DNA from: Candidatus Accumulibacter iunctus
GTDB taxonomy: Bacteria > Pseudomonadota > Gammaproteobacteria > Burkholderiales > Rhodocyclaceae
DNA: 64,000 nucleotides
Direction: 5' to 3'
Assembly: GCA_002345025.1 (NCBI GenBank)
Contig: DDUX01000053.1
Span: 26,756-90,755, forward strand
Part shown: positions 1 through 10,608 of the stretch, one piece after another
Position numbering within the stretch: position 1 is the stretch's first letter
Layout: every line of letters begins with the position of its first letter
The notes under the pieces: model-generated
Database searches by the model: none
Told to the model about the DNA's origin: nothing
Seen by the model: only the letters and a program-made list of their open reading frames with translations
Made by a program: the position numbers and the translations under genes

Positions 1-966
1 CGGCAGGGTATCGGCGTCGACCGCAAAACCGTGGTTCTGGCTGGTGATCAGGACCTGCCCGGTCTGCAGATCCTTGACCGGGTGGTTGGCACCGTGGTGT
101 CCGAACTTCATCTTCATTGTCCTGGCGCCCGAGGCCAGCGCCAGCAACTGGTGGCCAAGGCAGATGCCGAAGGTCGGCACACGTCGGGCCAGGATCTCGC
201 GGATGGCGGTGATCGCATAGTCGCAGGGTTCCGGATCACCCGGGCCGTTCGAAAGAAAGACCCCGTCTGGCTGCAATTCGAGCACTTTGGCGGCAGTCGT
301 CTGCGCCGGCACCACCGTCACCCGACAGCCACGCGCAGCCAGCATGCGCAGAATGTTGTGCTTGACACCGTAATCGTAGGCGACGACGTGCAACTCGGCC
401 GGCGGTGGCGCCCGGTAACCGTCGAGGCCCCAGGCACCGCCTTGCCAGACATAGGGTTCGCTCACACTGACGACGCGGGCCAGATCCATTCCGGCGAGAC
501 CCGGGAAGGCGCGAGCGGCAGCCAGCGCACGCTGCTCATCGACCTCCACGGCCATGATGCAGCCGGACTGGGCACCCTGCTCGCGCAGGATGCGAGTCAA
601 CCTGCGCGTGTCGAGGCCACTGATGGCAACGATTCCATGCTTCCGCAGGTAGTCCGGCAGCGTCTCGCGCAGGCGCCAGCTCGCAGCGCGCACCGGCAGG
701 TCACGAATGACGAGGCCGGCAGCATGGTTGGCGCGCGATTCGAAGTCCTCGTCGTTGCAGCCGACGTTGCCGATGTGCGGATAGGTGAGCGTGACGATCT
801 GGCGGCAATACGAGGGATCGGTGAGGATCTCCTGGTAACCCGTCATCGCCGTGTTGAACACGACCTCACCGCTGGTGCTGCCAGCAGCACCGATCGCCAG
901 ACCCCTGAAGATCGTGCCGTCAGCCAGGGCGAGAATCGCCGGCGGCAGAGTGGGTAACAAGGACAC
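1..966 (-). CDS. carA: Carbamoyl-phosphate synthase small (glutaminase) subunit, 3' end cut by window edge
   Basis: Supplies ammonia from glutamine to the large subunit CarB for carbamoyl phosphate, feeding arginine and pyrimidine synthesis in the cytoplasm. Translation from a GTG at 964-966 gives 322 residues starting [18 protein letters not shown]. The N-terminal small-subunit domain has [16 protein letters not shown], and the class I amidotransferase domain has the nucleophile elbow [12 protein letters not shown]. The frame is open to position 1, so about 55-60 C-terminal residues with the catalytic His/Glu lie outside. It follows dapB on the same strand, the usual proteobacterial order. 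An in-frame ATG is absent near the start, so GTG is chosen. Confidence 0.96.
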   Translation of the reverse strand, partial: MSLLPTLPPAILALADGTIFRGLAIGAAGSTSGEVVFNTAMTGYQEILTDPSYCRQIVTLTYPHIGNVGCNDEDFESRANHAAGLVIRDLPVRAASWRLRETLPDYLRKHGIVAISGLDTRRLTRILREQGAQSGCIMAVEVDEQRALAAARAFPGLAGMDLARVVSVSEPYVWQGGAWGLDGYRAPPPAELHVVAYDYGVKHNILRMLAARGCRVTVVPAQTTAAKVLELQPDGVFLSNGPGDPEPCDYAITAIREILARRVPTFGICLGHQLLALASGARTMKMKFGHHGANHPVKDLQTGQVLITSQNHGFAVDADTLP

Positions 967-1021
967 GCATGACTCCTGTTGAAGCTGTTGAATTCGTCGC
1001 CGGTCCGGGGCGCAGACACGC

Positions 1022-1052
1022 AAAAGCGGGACAGGCGTTCAGCCCTCCCGCT
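1022..1052 (-). terminator. Hairpin plus T4 in the carA leader (terminator or attenuator)
   Basis: Read on the minus strand, AGCGGGA (1052-1046) and TCCCGCT (1031-1025) form a perfect 7-bp stem with a 14-nt loop, followed directly by TTTT. It lies between dapB and carA and downstream of a TATAAT at 1074-1079. It could end dapB transcripts or attenuate carA. The T tract is short, so strength is uncertain. Confidence 0.45.
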
Positions 1053-1073
1053 CGGATCCTTGCCAGCCCGCGG

Positions 1074-1079
1074 ATTATA
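1074..1079 (-). promoter_or_regulatory. Candidate -10 box of the carA promoter
   Basis: A perfect TATAAT on the minus strand, about 108 nt upstream of the carA GTG and downstream of dapB. The best -35 is TTGCCC at 1104-1099, with a long 19-bp spacer. This would give carA its own transcript in addition to read-through from dapB. Confidence 0.4.
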
Positions 1080-1186
1080 CCGGAGGCGGCCTCCCTTGGG
1101 GCAAGCAGACGAGCCGAGGCCGGCCTCGCGTCGCCACCGCCGCAGCGGCCGCCTGAGGGCGGCGCAGCGACGACGACGGCAGTTCT

Positions 1187-2477
<1,291 letters not shown>

Positions 2478-2657
2478 GTTGTGGTCGAATCGTGATGGAT
2501 GGTGAATGTCAGGCGGGCCGAATCGAGGCACCCGGCGGTCGCCGCAGCGCTTGCGGATCCGGCTGCACGCCTGCACCGGTACCGCACGGCTGCCGTCGTC
2601 GGTATATCATACTCGAAAAGACTCCATTCCTTTGCTGTAACCGACCAAGGCACGCTG

Positions 2658-3125
2658 ATGAGCAACCCCGAAGACCTGAAGAGCATGGGGCTGAAAGCCA
2701 CCGCACCCCGCCTCAAGATCCTCGCCTTGTTCGAGAGGACCGCAGTTCGCCATCTCACCGCCGAGGACGTCTACCGCCTGCTGCTGGCCGATAACCTGGA
2801 CATCGGACTGGCCACCGTCTACCGCGTGTTGACGCAGTTCGAGCAGGCAGGTCTGCTCGAACGCCACTTCTTCGAATCGGGCAAGGCGGTGTTCGAGCTC
2901 AGTCATGCACAGCACCATGACCACCTAGTGTGCATCGACTGCGGTCGCGTCGAGGAGTTCTACGATGCCGAAATCGAGCGACGGCAAACGCGGGTGGCAA
3001 AGGAGCGCGGCTTCAGCATTCGCGAGCACGCCCTCCACCTCTACGCGCAGTGTACCAAGCCGGACTGTCCTCACCGGAGCGCCGCCAGCCGGACTGTCGG
3101 CGAACGCAGCAAGCTGCCCTCCTGA
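2658..3125 (+). CDS. fur: Ferric uptake regulator Fur
   Basis: Fe(II)-responsive DNA-binding repressor. From ATG 2658 the protein has 155 aa: an N-terminal winged helix with [12 protein letters not shown] and the recognition region [11 protein letters not shown] (residues 51-61), then the metal-binding dimerisation domain with [16 protein letters not shown]. Cys92/Cys95 and Cys132/Cys137 are candidate structural zinc ligands. A longer reading from 2499 is open but lacks homology-like sequence. The stop codon sits inside a long inverted repeat that may terminate the transcript. Confidence 0.97.
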   Translation: MSNPEDLKSMGLKATAPRLKILALFERTAVRHLTAEDVYRLLLADNLDIGLATVYRVLTQFEQAGLLERHFFESGKAVFELSHAQHHDHLVCIDCGRVEEFYDAEIERRQTRVAKERGFSIREHALHLYAQCTKPDCPHRSAASRTVGERSKLPS

Positions 3126-3171
3126 CGGTCATGACTTTCGCCACACCCCTGATGATGAAAGTCATGACCGT
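3125..3171. terminator. Perfect 15-bp inverted repeat at the end of fur
   Basis: Arms ACGGTCATGACTTTC (3125-3139) and GAAAGTCATGACCGT (3157-3171) are exact reverse complements around a 17-nt loop. The left arm begins in the last base of the fur stop codon. Only a short T run follows (TTT to 3173), so it is either a fur terminator/3' stabiliser or a palindromic repeat. Confidence 0.6.
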
Positions 3172-3188
3172 TTCCCTCATCCCCGGCC

Positions 3189-3210
3189 CTTCTCCCGCGC
3201 ACGGGAGAAG
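3189..3210. repeat. REP-like palindrome
   Basis: CTTCTCCCG / CGGGAGAAG form a perfect 9-bp stem with a 4-nt loop, inside a stretch reading CCCTCATCCCCGGCC. This resembles the family of dispersed intergenic palindromes common in high-GC proteobacteria. No second copy was noticed in this window. Confidence 0.5.
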
Positions 3211-3386
3211 CGAGATTCGCGAGTCGCAGACGCGACTTTCACATTAAAGTGGGACACGACTGAGCGGGTGTGAAGAAACCATCGCGAGCTGGCCAGGATG
3301 CCCGACGCGATGGAGCGAACGGCGAGACCGACTCCCCGCGAGCTGACAGCGCCGGCCCACCTCCGGCCGGATCGGCGCCGCGCCGC

Positions 3387-4283
3387 TCAAAGATGCTCGT
3401 ACTCTGCGACGTCCGCAGCGGCGCTGCCCGCCGAGGCGGCAAACGAGATGACGCCACTGCCGCGCAGGACGAACTGCTCGTGCCGGATGAACAACTCCTG
3501 CTCGCCATTGATGGTCACAAAGGTGCCATTGGTGCTCAGGTCGATAAGGACGAACTTCCCGCCGCGGCGCTCGATGCGGGCATGCAGCCGCGAGGCGCGT
3601 CGATTGTGCACCGCGATCTCGCAGCCGGCGTCGCGACCCATGGCGACGCTCGGCCGGTGCCGGTCGAGCAGCTTGACATAGTGGCCGTAGCGTATGCACA
3701 AGCGCAGTTCCCGCTCGCGCGTCGACTGCGGCTTGTCGACCACCGGCTGGCGAGGCTCGCCTCTGGGTTCCGCCCAGATCACCTCGAAAACCGGGTCTTC
3801 GCCGGGCAGATCCGCGCTTGATGCGCTGTCCAGCCGGCGCGTCAGCAGTTGCAGCTGTGGCGTCAACAAGGCCTGCGTCGTGCCGCTGGTCACCAGTTGC
3901 CCGGCGTCTGCCAGACCGGCAAGCGACTCGGCGATACGCACCGCGTCACCAAAGACCTCGCCTTCATGCTCGACCAACGCGCCGTGGTGCAGACCGACGC
4001 GAATCGCCAACTGGACTCCCGAAACCGGTGGCAGATCGGCGACCCGGCGCTGCATGGCGATTGCCGCCTGGCAGGCATCGCTGGCGTTGCCGAAGACAGC
4101 AGTCAGTTCATCGCGTGCGGTCCCGACGAGGCGACCGTGAAAGCCGTCGATACCACGGACCATCCGCTTCATGCAGCGCTCGACCGCATGCAACGCCTCG
4201 GTGGTACCCAGCCGGGCAAACAGGCGCGAACTGCCGGCGACTGCGGCGTGGACCAGCGAAACCGTTGTTTGACCGTTGCTCAT
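3387..4283 (-). CDS. Degenerate class III cyclase domain fused to FHA domain
   Basis: The 298-aa protein starts at ATG 4281-4283, preceded by GGAAGA. Residues about 5-170 have the class III adenylate/guanylate cyclase fold pattern, for example HHGALVEHEGEVFGDAV and SLAGLADAGQLVTSGTT. The catalytic positions look lost: the first metal Asp region reads VHAAVAGSSRLF, and the usual Asn/Arg pair corresponds to Arg116 and Ser120. Residues about 211-275 form an FHA phosphothreonine-binding domain with MGRD, SRLHARIE and DLSTNGTFV. It is probably a signalling adaptor rather than an enzyme. It lies downstream of ttcA on the same strand. Confidence 0.8.
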   Translation of the reverse strand: MSNGQTTVSLVHAAVAGSSRLFARLGTTEALHAVERCMKRMVRGIDGFHGRLVGTARDELTAVFGNASDACQAAIAMQRRVADLPPVSGVQLAIRVGLHHGALVEHEGEVFGDAVRIAESLAGLADAGQLVTSGTTQALLTPQLQLLTRRLDSASSADLPGEDPVFEVIWAEPRGEPRQPVVDKPQSTRERELRLCIRYGHYVKLLDRHRPSVAMGRDAGCEIAVHNRRASRLHARIERRGGKFVLIDLSTNGTFVTINGEQELFIRHEQFVLRGSGVISFAASAGSAAADVAEYEHL

Positions 4284-4371
4284 CAATCGTCTTCCGCTTG
4301 CGCCGCGGCGCAGCCGCGGCAGCGCCGGGCTGCCGGACCTGTCCCTTGCATCGCTGATCCGCCGCTCGCGC

Positions 4372-5313
4372 TCACGACCGCAACACCCGAATCGGCAGGG
4401 AATCCGGCACTGACCACCAGGCTGTCTGCTCTGGTGGATCAAGAACGGCATCGCCGCCAGCCGCTGCCAGCCACTCGTCACCCGCACGCAGGTTCCTGAA
4501 ATCGAAGAGCGAATGGTCCGCCAGATGTGAGGGAACCACCTTCTGCAAGGCCGAAAACACCGCCTCGGTGCGCCCCGGAAAGCGCCGATCCCAGTCAGCC
4601 ATCATGGCGCGAACCTTCTCCCGCTGCAGGTTGTTCTGCGAACCGCAGAGGTTGCAGGGGATGATCGGATACGCCATACCGCGAGCGAAACGGGCAATGT
4701 CCGCCTCCGCGCAATACGCGAGTGGTCGTATGACGACATGCGCGCCATCGTCGGTGACGAGCTTCGGCGGCATGGCCTTGAGCTGGCCGGCGAACAGCAG
4801 GTTGAGGAAGAGGGTATGCACGATGTCGTCGCGATGGTGACCCAGAGCGATCTTGTTCGCACCGAGTTCCTTGGCAGTCCGATAGATGACGCCGCGGCGC
4901 AGACGCGAACAGAGCGAGCACGTCGTCTTGCCCGCCGGCAGCTTCGCCTGCACCACCGAGTACGTGTCCTGCTCGACGATGCGGTAATCGATCCCGATCC
5001 CCGCCAGATACGCGGGCAGGACCTCTGCCGGAAAGCCGGGCTGTTTCTGGTCGAGATTCATGGCAATCAGACGGAAGGCGATCGGCGCCCGCTCGCGCAA
5101 AGCCATCAGGAGCGACAGCAGGGTGTAGGAATCCTTGCCGCCCGAGATGCAGACCAGGACCGTGTCCCCGTCCTCAATCATGTTGTAATCGGCGATCGCC
5201 TTGCCGGCCTTGCTCTCGAGACGCTTTCTCAGGCGCAGCAGGGTATTCGACAGTTCCACGAGCAGCTTTCTCCGGCAGAGCAGCGGTTCACAGATGCGCG
5301 GTGCGACCGCCAT
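4372..5313 (-). CDS. ttcA: tRNA 2-thiocytidine(32) synthetase TtcA
   Basis: ATP- and Fe-S-dependent sulfurtransferase for s2C32 in tRNA. The 313-aa product has the PP-loop SGGKDS (residues 57-62), a CSLC pair near residue 130 and a CNLC pair near 220, together supplying the cluster cysteines, plus ALGHHRDD. The ATG at 5313 overlaps the end of the upstream reductase gene by 26 bp. A GTG at 5259 ([13 protein letters not shown]) is an alternative start closer to many family members. Confidence 0.95.
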   Translation of the reverse strand: MAVAPRICEPLLCRRKLLVELSNTLLRLRKRLESKAGKAIADYNMIEDGDTVLVCISGGKDSYTLLSLLMALRERAPIAFRLIAMNLDQKQPGFPAEVLPAYLAGIGIDYRIVEQDTYSVVQAKLPAGKTTCSLCSRLRRGVIYRTAKELGANKIALGHHRDDIVHTLFLNLLFAGQLKAMPPKLVTDDGAHVVIRPLAYCAEADIARFARGMAYPIIPCNLCGSQNNLQREKVRAMMADWDRRFPGRTEAVFSALQKVVPSHLADHSLFDFRNLRAGDEWLAAAGGDAVLDPPEQTAWWSVPDSLPIRVLRS

Positions 5314-6031
5314 CGACGTTGATCACCTGGCCGGTGACGTAGGCCGCGTCATCCAGCAGGTAGTGTACCGCCCGCGCCACGTCCTGCGGACAGCCGACGC
5401 GATTGAGCAGCGTGTGCGCGACGATCGCCGCCTGCGCTGCGCCGTCGAAGACCTCGCTCTCGGGCCAAAGGATCGGCCCCGGCGCCACCGCGTTCACCCT
5501 TACCCGTGGCGCCAGTTCGATCGCCAGCGCGCGCGTCAGGCCCAGCAGGCCGGCCTTGGCGGCACAATACAGCGGATAGCCGGCAAGCGGGCGTTCAGCG
5601 TGAATATCGGTGATGTTGACGACGCTGCCGGCCGCAGCAATCAGATGCGGTGCCGCTGCCTGGGTCAGAAACAGCGGCGCCTGCAGATTGCTGCCGACGA
5701 GTTCATTCCAGGCCGCCAGGTCGATCTCTGCCAGCGGCGTCGGAAAGAAGCTCGAGGCGTTGTTGACCAGGGCGTCGAGACGGCCGAAACGATCGACGGT
5801 ACCGGCAACCAGCTCCGGCAACCTGTCGATCTGGCGCAGGTCGGCCTGCAGACATGCCGCCGAAGACGCCCGGCGGGAATTCAGCTCGGCGACGAGCGCC
5901 TCTGCCTGCACCCCGGCCTGATGGTAATGCACCATGATGTTGGCTCCCGTCCCGTGCATCTCGAGTGCGATCGCTCTGCCCAGACGTCGCGCAGCACCGG
6001 TCACCAGTATCGTTTTCCCTTCCATCTCCAA
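5288..6031 (-). CDS. Pteridine reductase-like short-chain dehydrogenase
   Basis: NADPH-dependent SDR of 247 aa. It has the [11 protein letters not shown] cofactor motif, in which the Arg is characteristic of pteridine/dihydrofolate reductases, then [11 protein letters not shown], the catalytic YCAAKAG (YxxxK) and NVDGG near the C-terminus. It probably reduces dihydropteridines or dihydrofolate, like FolM or PTR1. It is translationally coupled to ttcA, a pairing seen in other betaproteobacteria, although the biochemical link is not evident from sequence. Confidence 0.88.
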   Translation of the reverse strand: MEMEGKTILVTGAARRLGRAIALEMHGTGANIMVHYHQAGVQAEALVAELNSRRASSAACLQADLRQIDRLPELVAGTVDRFGRLDALVNNASSFFPTPLAEIDLAAWNELVGSNLQAPLFLTQAAAPHLIAAAGSVVNITDIHAERPLAGYPLYCAAKAGLLGLTRALAIELAPRVRVNAVAPGPILWPESEVFDGAAQAAIVAHTLLNRVGCPQDVARAVHYLLDDAAYVTGQVINVDGGRTAHL

Positions 6032-6154
6032 TTTCCGGCAGACGACAACAAGGAACTGATTTTAACGGATTCTTGTGCTCGCTTCCGGGAAAAAAGCAGG
6101 CATCCGGGCCGCCAGCGCGGTACACTGACGGCCTCTCCAACCGGAACCCGAGTC

Positions 6155-6997
6155 ATGAACAGCACCGATACCCCGCTCTCGATCGATGACCTGACGCTGT
6201 TTTCCGAGCGCATCGCGCGGCTGCCGCCAGCCGACGTGGAGTGGGTTGGCGCCCTACTGGCGGAAGTGCTGCGCGCGCGCCGCCACGAGACCGATCTCCT
6301 GGCGATGCAGTCAGCCAGCGAACACGCTTCGAAGGAGAATGCCGACAACCTCAACGATCAACTCGCGCAGGTCGCTCTCGACACCGCCGAGTGGTTGCGT
6401 ACGCTGTGGGACGTCGGCTACATGGGTGCCGGCAGCTTCCGTTCGGCACCACGTTCGGCCTTTCCGTCAATCGACCTTGACGATGTCAGGAAGTCGTCGC
6501 TCTTCGCCCGCATCCGACAGGGCAAGCACGCACTGCCCTTCCCGCCACCGACGCGTCACGGCCGCCCATGGCACGACGTGCTCGACGATACCGATGCGAC
6601 ACATCAGGTGGCGGCCGAGATCATCCGTGACGAGGAGGGACGGGCGCTGGCGGCGATCATTGAAGCCTGCGCGGAATGGCAGGTCGTCGAGGAACCCGTT
6701 GAGGACCGGCAGTTCGTCGTACAGCACCAGGGCAAGGGGCCACGCTACCGTCTGCATCTGCGAGGCGCCGACGACGCCGCGCTGCGCCGCGAGCCACCCG
6801 CGTTGACCTGCCCGCTGCTGCAACAGGAACGAGGCGGTTTTCACAGTCATTCGCTGCCCTGGCAGCGCGATGATGGCAGCACGCAGGTGGTCACCCTGCG
6901 CGCAGCGACCTGGGAGCGTGCGATGGCCGAGGCGGAACACTGGCTGGCAACCCATCATCCGGAACTCTACGGCCAGGTCCGTTTCATTCGCCAGTAA
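6155..6997 (+). CDS. Hypothetical protein preceding the methyltransferase
   Basis: A 280-aa soluble protein from ATG 6155; the open frame extends far upstream only as antisense to ttcA and the reductase gene. I do not recognise the family. The N-terminal third is helical and acidic (DLTLFSERIARLPPADVEW, EHASKENADNLNDQLA). The middle has WLRTLWDVGYMGAGSF. The C-terminal part ends in EHWLATHHPELYGQVRFIRQ. There are no signal peptide, TM segments or cysteine motifs. It ends 2 nt before the next gene, so the two are probably cotranscribed. Confidence 0.75.
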   Translation: MNSTDTPLSIDDLTLFSERIARLPPADVEWVGALLAEVLRARRHETDLLAMQSASEHASKENADNLNDQLAQVALDTAEWLRTLWDVGYMGAGSFRSAPRSAFPSIDLDDVRKSSLFARIRQGKHALPFPPPTRHGRPWHDVLDDTDATHQVAAEIIRDEEGRALAAIIEACAEWQVVEEPVEDRQFVVQHQGKGPRYRLHLRGADDAALRREPPALTCPLLQQERGGFHSHSLPWQRDDGSTQVVTLRAATWERAMAEAEHWLATHHPELYGQVRFIRQ

Positions 6998-6999
6998 GC

Positions 7000-8184
7000 G
7001 TGCTGACTCGTCCACCAGCGACGGCAGCAACGCTGCCGCCGCCGTCAGCCGACGCCCTGGCCGCCAGCCAGCAACTCGCCCGGCATATTGCCGGCGACAT
7101 CGCTGCGGCCGGCGGCTGGATCGGTTTCGACCGTTTCATGGAACTCGCGCTCTACGCACCAGGCATGGGCTACTATGCCGGCGGCGCCCGCAAGTTTGGC
7201 GCGGCAGGCGATTTCGTCACCGCTCCCGAGCTCTCGCCGGCGTTCGCCCAGACGCTGGCAGCGCAGTTGCAGCAATTGCTGCCGTGCGGCGCCGCGCAAG
7301 TGATCGAGGTCGGCGGTGGCAGCGGCAAGCTGGCCAGCGACCTCCTGCTCGAACTCGAAGGGCAGCGCATGCTGCCCACAAGTTACGCGATTCTCGAGCT
7401 GTCGGGCGAACTGCGCTGCCGGCAGCACGACACCATTCGCCGCCTGGCGCCACACCTCCTGTCACGGGTGCGCTGGCTCGAACATCTGCCCGCGCGCTTC
7501 ACCGGTGTCGTTCTGGCGAACGAGGTCCTTGACGCGATGCCGGCGCAACTGGTGTGCTGGGACGGGGAACGCATCAGCGAACGTGGCGTCATCGCCAGCG
7601 GCGACCATTTTGCCTGGGCCGATCGACCCGCCAGCGGTCACCTGCTCGACCGCGCCCGGACGCTCGCTGCGGAGTGTGGCATCTGCCCGCCCTACCTGAG
7701 CGAGATCTCGCTCGCGGCGCAGGCCTGGGTTGCGCAATGGGCAAGAATCATCGATCAGGGCGTGCTGCTGCTGATCGACTATGGCTTCCCGCGCCACGAG
7801 TACTACCATCCACAGCGCGATGCCGGCACGCTGATGTGCCACTACCGCCACCGCGCTCACGATGATCCGTTCTACCTGCCGGGGCTGCAGGACATCACCG
7901 TGCACGTGGACTTCACAGCGATCGTCGAGAGTGGCTGCAGCGAGGGCCTCGAGCTGCTCGGTTACACCACCCAGTCCGCCTTCCTCTTCAACTGCGGGCT
8001 GACCGAAGTTCTCGCCAGGACACCCGTCGACGACACGCTGCGCTATCTGCCGCTCGCCAACGCGGTGCAGAAGCTGGTTTCACCGGCCGAAATGGGCGAG
8101 TTGTTCAAGGTGATGGCGCTCGGCAGGCGAATCGCCGAGCCGCTGTGCGGTTTCCGCAGCGGCGACCGCAGCGCAAGCCTGTGA
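7000..8184 (+). CDS. SAM-dependent methyltransferase, MidA/NDUFAF7 family (COG1565)
   Basis: The 394-aa protein starts with GTG 7000. SAM motif I is IEVGGGSGKLASDLL. Family signatures include IGFDRFMELALYAPGMGYY, GDFVTAPELSPAFAQ, VVLANEVLDAMP and LLIDYGFPRHEYYHPQR. Mitochondrial NDUFAF7 dimethylates an arginine of complex I subunit NDUFS2; the bacterial target is inferred by analogy. It is interesting that an NDUFA9-like protein, also linked to complex I in eukaryotes, lies about 1.4 kb away on the other strand. Confidence 0.9.
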   Translation: MLTRPPATAATLPPPSADALAASQQLARHIAGDIAAAGGWIGFDRFMELALYAPGMGYYAGGARKFGAAGDFVTAPELSPAFAQTLAAQLQQLLPCGAAQVIEVGGGSGKLASDLLLELEGQRMLPTSYAILELSGELRCRQHDTIRRLAPHLLSRVRWLEHLPARFTGVVLANEVLDAMPAQLVCWDGERISERGVIASGDHFAWADRPASGHLLDRARTLAAECGICPPYLSEISLAAQAWVAQWARIIDQGVLLLIDYGFPRHEYYHPQRDAGTLMCHYRHRAHDDPFYLPGLQDITVHVDFTAIVESGCSEGLELLGYTTQSAFLFNCGLTEVLARTPVDDTLRYLPLANAVQKLVSPAEMGELFKVMALGRRIAEPLCGFRSGDRSASL

Positions 8185-8260
8185 GCCGTGCGGCGGGCAA
8201 GCCGGCAACAACCATCGCGCGGCAGCATGGGCGGCTGGACAGATGGTCGGCGAAAGCCCG

Positions 8261-9490
8261 CTACGCTGCTCCCAGGTCGCCGGACAACAGCTCTTCGACC
8301 GCCGCGACGCGCGCGCCGGACAAGCGCGCGGCAATCAGTGCCGGCTCGCTGCAGCCTGCCGCTATCGCTGCTGCATCGACGCTGCGGACGGCTGCCAGCG
8401 CGCGCCGCAACAGTGCCGGCGCCGGATAGGGCACCTCGAGCCACCCCAGACGACCGTGGAAATCGCAGATGCAGGCCTCGAGCAGTTGCTCGAAGCGGTC
8501 TGGACGACGCAGTGCGTCGCTGCCTTCAAGGAGGCGGACGACGGCTGCCGGCGTCAGTTGCGGTGCCCGGTGCACCTCACCATGATGACGGGCAACCAGA
8601 ACGGCCAACTCGCGGCAGGCAGCCGGCACGCGCAAGCGCGCACAAAGCTGGCCCGCCAGCTCGACGCTGCGCGCCTCGTGGCCCGGATGGCGCGGCAAGT
8701 CGGCGGCGGGCGTCAGCCCCTTGCCAAGATCGTGCAGCAGTACGGCCCAGCGTACGGGCAGCGAACAGCGACGCTGTGCCGACTGATCGACGACCAGCAT
8801 CACATGCACGCCGGTGTCGACCTCCGGGTGGCAGTCCGCACGCTGCGGTACGCCGAATAGCGCGTCGAGTTCGGGCAGCAGACGGGCGAGCGCGCCACAT
8901 TGACGCAGAACCTCGAACATCCGCGACGGCCGGTCCTCCAGCAAACCCTTGGCGAGTTCCTGCCAGACGCGCTCGCTGACCAGGTGATCAACCTCGCCGG
9001 CAGCGACCATCTCCCGCAGCAGCCCGACCGTTTCGGGAGCGACCCGGAAGTCCGGAAAACGGGCGGCAAAGCGCGCAAGACGCAGAATGCGCACCGGATC
9101 CTCGCGAAACGCCGGGCCGACATGGCGCAGCACACGCGCCTGCAGATCGTCGATGCCGTGATGGGGGTCGATCAGTTCGCCGTCGACATCCCGAGCGATG
9201 GCATTGATCGTCAGGTCGCGACGCGCCAGATCCTCGGCCAGCGTCACCGTCGGCGCGGCATCGACCGAAAATCCACGATAACCGGGGCCGGTCTTGCGCT
9301 CGGTTCGCGCGAGTGCGTATTCCTCGTGCGACTGCGGATGCAGGAAGACCGGAAAGTCCTTGCCGACCTGCCGGAAGCCACGCGCCAACATCTCGCGGGG
9401 CGAAGCGCCGACCACCACGTAATCGCGGTCCTGCACGGGCAAGCCGAGGAGTTCATCGCGCACCGCACCGCCAACGCTGAAGATCTGCAC
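8261..9490 (-). CDS. cca: CCA-adding enzyme with HD domain
   Basis: Adds or repairs the 3' CCA of tRNA. The 409-aa product starts with GTG 9488-9490 and has the nucleotidyltransferase Gly-rich VGGAVRD followed by the metal aspartates in DRDYVVVG (Asp21 and Asp23), then RRDLTINAIA and the RNA-binding head ending REDPVRILRLARFAARF. A C-terminal HD phosphohydrolase domain is shown by LLHDLGKG and ARHHGE, as in the multifunctional gamma/betaproteobacterial form. Confidence 0.96.
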   Translation of the reverse strand: MQIFSVGGAVRDELLGLPVQDRDYVVVGASPREMLARGFRQVGKDFPVFLHPQSHEEYALARTERKTGPGYRGFSVDAAPTVTLAEDLARRDLTINAIARDVDGELIDPHHGIDDLQARVLRHVGPAFREDPVRILRLARFAARFPDFRVAPETVGLLREMVAAGEVDHLVSERVWQELAKGLLEDRPSRMFEVLRQCGALARLLPELDALFGVPQRADCHPEVDTGVHVMLVVDQSAQRRCSLPVRWAVLLHDLGKGLTPAADLPRHPGHEARSVELAGQLCARLRVPAACRELAVLVARHHGEVHRAPQLTPAAVVRLLEGSDALRRPDRFEQLLEACICDFHGRLGWLEVPYPAPALLRRALAAVRSVDAAAIAAGCSEPALIAARLSGARVAAVEELLSGDLGAA

Positions 9491-9602
9491 GCGACCGGAA
9501 CTCAGGGCTGCGCCGGCAGCGCCACCTGCTCGGCGACCGACGCGCAGGGGCAGTCGCCGAGCAGGCGGCGCAGCATGCAGGTGGTGTCAGCCGCCGCCCG
9601 TC

Positions 9603-10568
9603 TCAGCGGCCGGCCCGCAAACGATAGCGGTCGAAGCGCAGCTGCGGAATCTCCGCCGGCGAAAGATAGCCCGGCGCGACCGCTTCGAGCGCCTTCGGCT
9701 GCCAGCCGGGATAGTCATGCGTGCCATCACTGACGCTGTCGACTTCCATCGAACGTAGGTTGTCCGGCGACAGCGGCGGCTTCGGCAACAGCCACATCAG
9801 CCCTGCCTGCAGATAGGCCCAGCCGCCGGTCCCGAGGTCGATGATCCACGGCGACTTGCCGACGAGATGTGCCGTGTAGTCGACCAGTTCGCGCAGGGTG
9901 TACACCGTCGGTCCGCACAGCTCGTAGGTCTGCCCGACGGTAGCGTGGTCACTCAGGCTGTGGACGAAAGCCGCCGCCACGTCGCCCACGTAGACCGGCT
10001 GGAAGCGCGCGCTGCCACCGCCGAGGGGCAGAACCGGCAGCAGCCGGACAAGGCTGGCAAACATGTTGAGAAAGGCGTCACCGGGCCCGAAGATCACTGA
10101 CGGACGAAAGACCGTCACGTCGAGCCGATCCATCGCCGCCCGTACGAGCATCTCGCCGTCACCCTTCGAGCGCAGGTATTCGGAAGGCGCGCCGAGACCG
10201 GCCTGCAGGGCGCTCATGTGCAGCAACCGCCGCACACCGGCCTGGCACATGGCGGCGACGATCTTCCGCGGCAGTTCGACATGAGCTGCCGCAAAGCCCC
10301 TGCCATACGGCAGCCGGGAATCGCTGTCGTGGAGGATGCCGACCAGATTGATGACTGCATCCTGCCCCTGCATCAGTTCGAGCAGTGCCTGCGGATCATG
10401 AACGTCGGCCTCGACCATCGTCACCATCGGCAAGGTGATGAGTTTCTTGGTGTTCTCGCGGCGGCGGGTGGGGATCGTCACGCGCACGCCACTTTCCGAA
10501 AGGTGACTGGCAATCCAGCCACCGACGAAACCACTGCCACCGATCAACAACACATTCGCGAGGTCCAT
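9603..10568 (-). CDS. Complex I NDUFA9-like / atypical SDR NAD(P)-binding protein
   Basis: A 321-aa Rossmann-fold protein with N-terminal LLIGGSGFVGGWIASHL, a conserved NLVGIL, LLHMSALQA, the YLRSKGDGE region in place of the canonical YxxxK, and FRPSVIFGPGD. This is the pattern of the extended SDR group that includes complex I subunit NDUFA9 and the YbjT-like epimerases. The NAD(P) role is clear; substrate and partner are not. It lies upstream of cca on the same strand with a 112-bp gap. Confidence 0.85.
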   Translation of the reverse strand: MDLANVLLIGGSGFVGGWIASHLSESGVRVTIPTRRRENTKKLITLPMVTMVEADVHDPQALLELMQGQDAVINLVGILHDSDSRLPYGRGFAAAHVELPRKIVAAMCQAGVRRLLHMSALQAGLGAPSEYLRSKGDGEMLVRAAMDRLDVTVFRPSVIFGPGDAFLNMFASLVRLLPVLPLGGGSARFQPVYVGDVAAAFVHSLSDHATVGQTYELCGPTVYTLRELVDYTAHLVGKSPWIIDLGTGGWAYLQAGLMWLLPKPPLSPDNLRSMEVDSVSDGTHDYPGWQPKALEAVAPGYLSPAEIPQLRFDRYRLRAGR

Positions 10569-10608
10569 AGCGTCCTACCGAGGAAGAAGAAGTCCGGAAG
10601 GCATCATT

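Noticed and set aside
1148..1163. GCCGCC-TGAG-GGCGGC hairpin after dapB
   Set aside because: No T tract on either strand; common by chance in this GC-rich DNA.
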